Part shown: positions 6,300 through 6,876 of the stretch, one piece after another | How the letters are laid out: the number at the start of each line of letters is the position of its first letter | How positions within the stretch are numbered: the first letter of the stretch is position 1 | Source: an uncultured Flavobacteriales bacterium | GTDB lineage: Bacteria > Bacteroidota > Bacteroidia > Flavobacteriales > Vicingaceae | Direction of reading: 5' to 3' | Assembly (NCBI GenBank): GCA_946886085.1 | Contig: CAMPHX010000068.1 | Coordinates: 1-6,876, forward strand | DNA length: 6,876 nucleotides | Notes under the pieces: model-generated | Told to the model about the DNA's origin: nothing | Seen by the model: only the letters and a program-made list of their open reading frames with translations | Database searches by the model: none | Made by a program: the position numbers and the translations under genes

Positions 6300-6876
6300 T
6301 TAGTTTGAGGATAGTGGGGAAGGAGCATAATTTTTAAATTCATATCCGACTTTTTTCAGCCAATCAAGTAAAAAACTCCATTGAGGTTCAGTCCATTGTG
6401 AAGTCAAATAATAATTATCACAAAAAATTTCTCGTGCATAATATCTTGTTCTTCCGTATTCGTCTTTAATTGGTCGGCTTTTGTGTTTTAAAACTTCATA
6501 ATTCGAGTTGAAAACCCTTTTAGAATATTCTAGTTTTTGTAATTCATTTATTTCACTTGCTGACAAAAGATTTAATTCAAATAATTTTCTAAAACTATGT
6601 TGAGCAAATTGTCCAATTTTCATCCCGTTTATTTCTCTTTTTTTACTCGAATTTCTCGAAATAACAAATTTAGTATTTATTTCGGTTGATTTTGCTTTTC
6701 GATTATCAAGTTTCATTAATTTAATTGTTCTTGAAAAAAGTTCAGTTGTATCATGTTCTTCGTCTATATTTTCCAAAAGTGAATCTACAATGTTAGAATA
6801 GAATTTTTCATTCGAGATAAAGTCAATCGTAATATTTTCATCATTAATTACTTCTTTTGCTTTAATCATTAAATCC
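6300..6876 (-). CDS. Hypothetical protein, probably 5'-partial
   Basis: I do not recognise this gene. It reads leftward, converges on scoB, and stops with TAA at 6300-6302. An ATG at 6869-6867 gives 189 residues, but the two codons before it are open to the window edge (D-L-M-I-K), so the real start may lie outside. The first 60 residues are acidic and probably helical. Then come a basic stretch KFVISRNSSKKREINGMKIG (67-86), a likely helical pair FAQHSFRKLFELN and ASEINELQKLEYSKRVF (88-120), and a C-terminal aromatic-rich segment GRTRYYAREIFCDNYYLTSQW (139-159) followed by a WSFLLDWLKKVGYEF helix. The C-terminal part loosely recalls small domains at the ends of Bacteroidota nuclease or restriction-type proteins, but this is a memory-based impression. 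There is no signal peptide or membrane segment. Sampled lines are about 20-35% G+C, lower than scoB, which suggests accessory DNA. Confidence 0.7.
   Translation of the reverse strand, partial: DLMIKAKEVINDENITIDFISNEKFYSNIVDSLLENIDEEHDTTELFSRTIKLMKLDNRKAKSTEINTKFVISRNSSKKREINGMKIGQFAQHSFRKLFELNLLSASEINELQKLEYSKRVFNSNYEVLKHKSRPIKDEYGRTRYYAREIFCDNYYLTSQWTEPQWSFLLDWLKKVGYEFKNYAPSPLSSN

Overview
The window is A+T-rich DNA that most likely comes from a Bacteroidota bacterium, probably of the Flavobacteriia type. The reasons are: starts preceded by A-rich tracts rather than Shine-Dalgarno sequences, an exact match to the Bacteroidota -7 promoter box (TAnnTTTG) at 1766-1773, and proteins that read like flavobacterial versions of ScoA/ScoB, class A PBP1A and FecCD/FecE-type transporters. 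This assignment is from reading alone; no database search was run.

Layout, left to right. (1) 3-1010 (+): a FecCD/BtuC-type iron(III)-siderophore, heme or cobalamin ABC permease, cut at its N-terminus by the window edge. (2) 1007-1744 (+): its ATPase, starting at a TTG that overlaps the permease stop codon by 4 bases (TTGA). (3) 1807-4278 (+): a class A penicillin-binding protein (PBP1A) with intact GT51 and transpeptidase motifs, plus an unusual four-cysteine, zinc-ribbon-like insert. (4) 4301-5005 and 5459-6112 (+): the two subunits of a 3-oxoacid (succinyl-CoA:acetoacetate) CoA-transferase, scoA and scoB. They are separated by a 453-bp insert. (5) 5006-5453: that insert, a four-helix-bundle (23S rRNA intervening-sequence-protein family) gene at 5048-5398 enclosed by a 37-bp inverted repeat (33 of 37 positions identical). 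The left arm starts at the base after the scoA stop codon and the right arm ends 5 bases before the scoB ATG. (6) 6113-6299: a 187-bp convergent intergenic region with a hairpin and GCGAGxG-type repeat motifs. (7) 6300-6876 (-): an unrecognised, A+T-richer gene, probably cut at its 5' end by the window edge.

How the genes work together. The first two genes encode the membrane and motor parts of one importer; its binding protein would be expected upstream, outside the window. PBP1A polymerises and cross-links peptidoglycan. ScoA and ScoB form one enzyme that moves CoA between succinyl-CoA and acetoacetate, so the element between them splits a two-gene unit that would be expected to be adjacent. 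All six + strand genes are co-directional with short gaps except at this element. The best candidate for something undescribed is the inverted-repeat-bounded four-helix-bundle gene. It resembles a free-standing version of the 23S rRNA intervening sequences: a protein gene in the loop of a long stem. Here it sits inside a metabolic operon, where its stem would cover the scoB translation start region.
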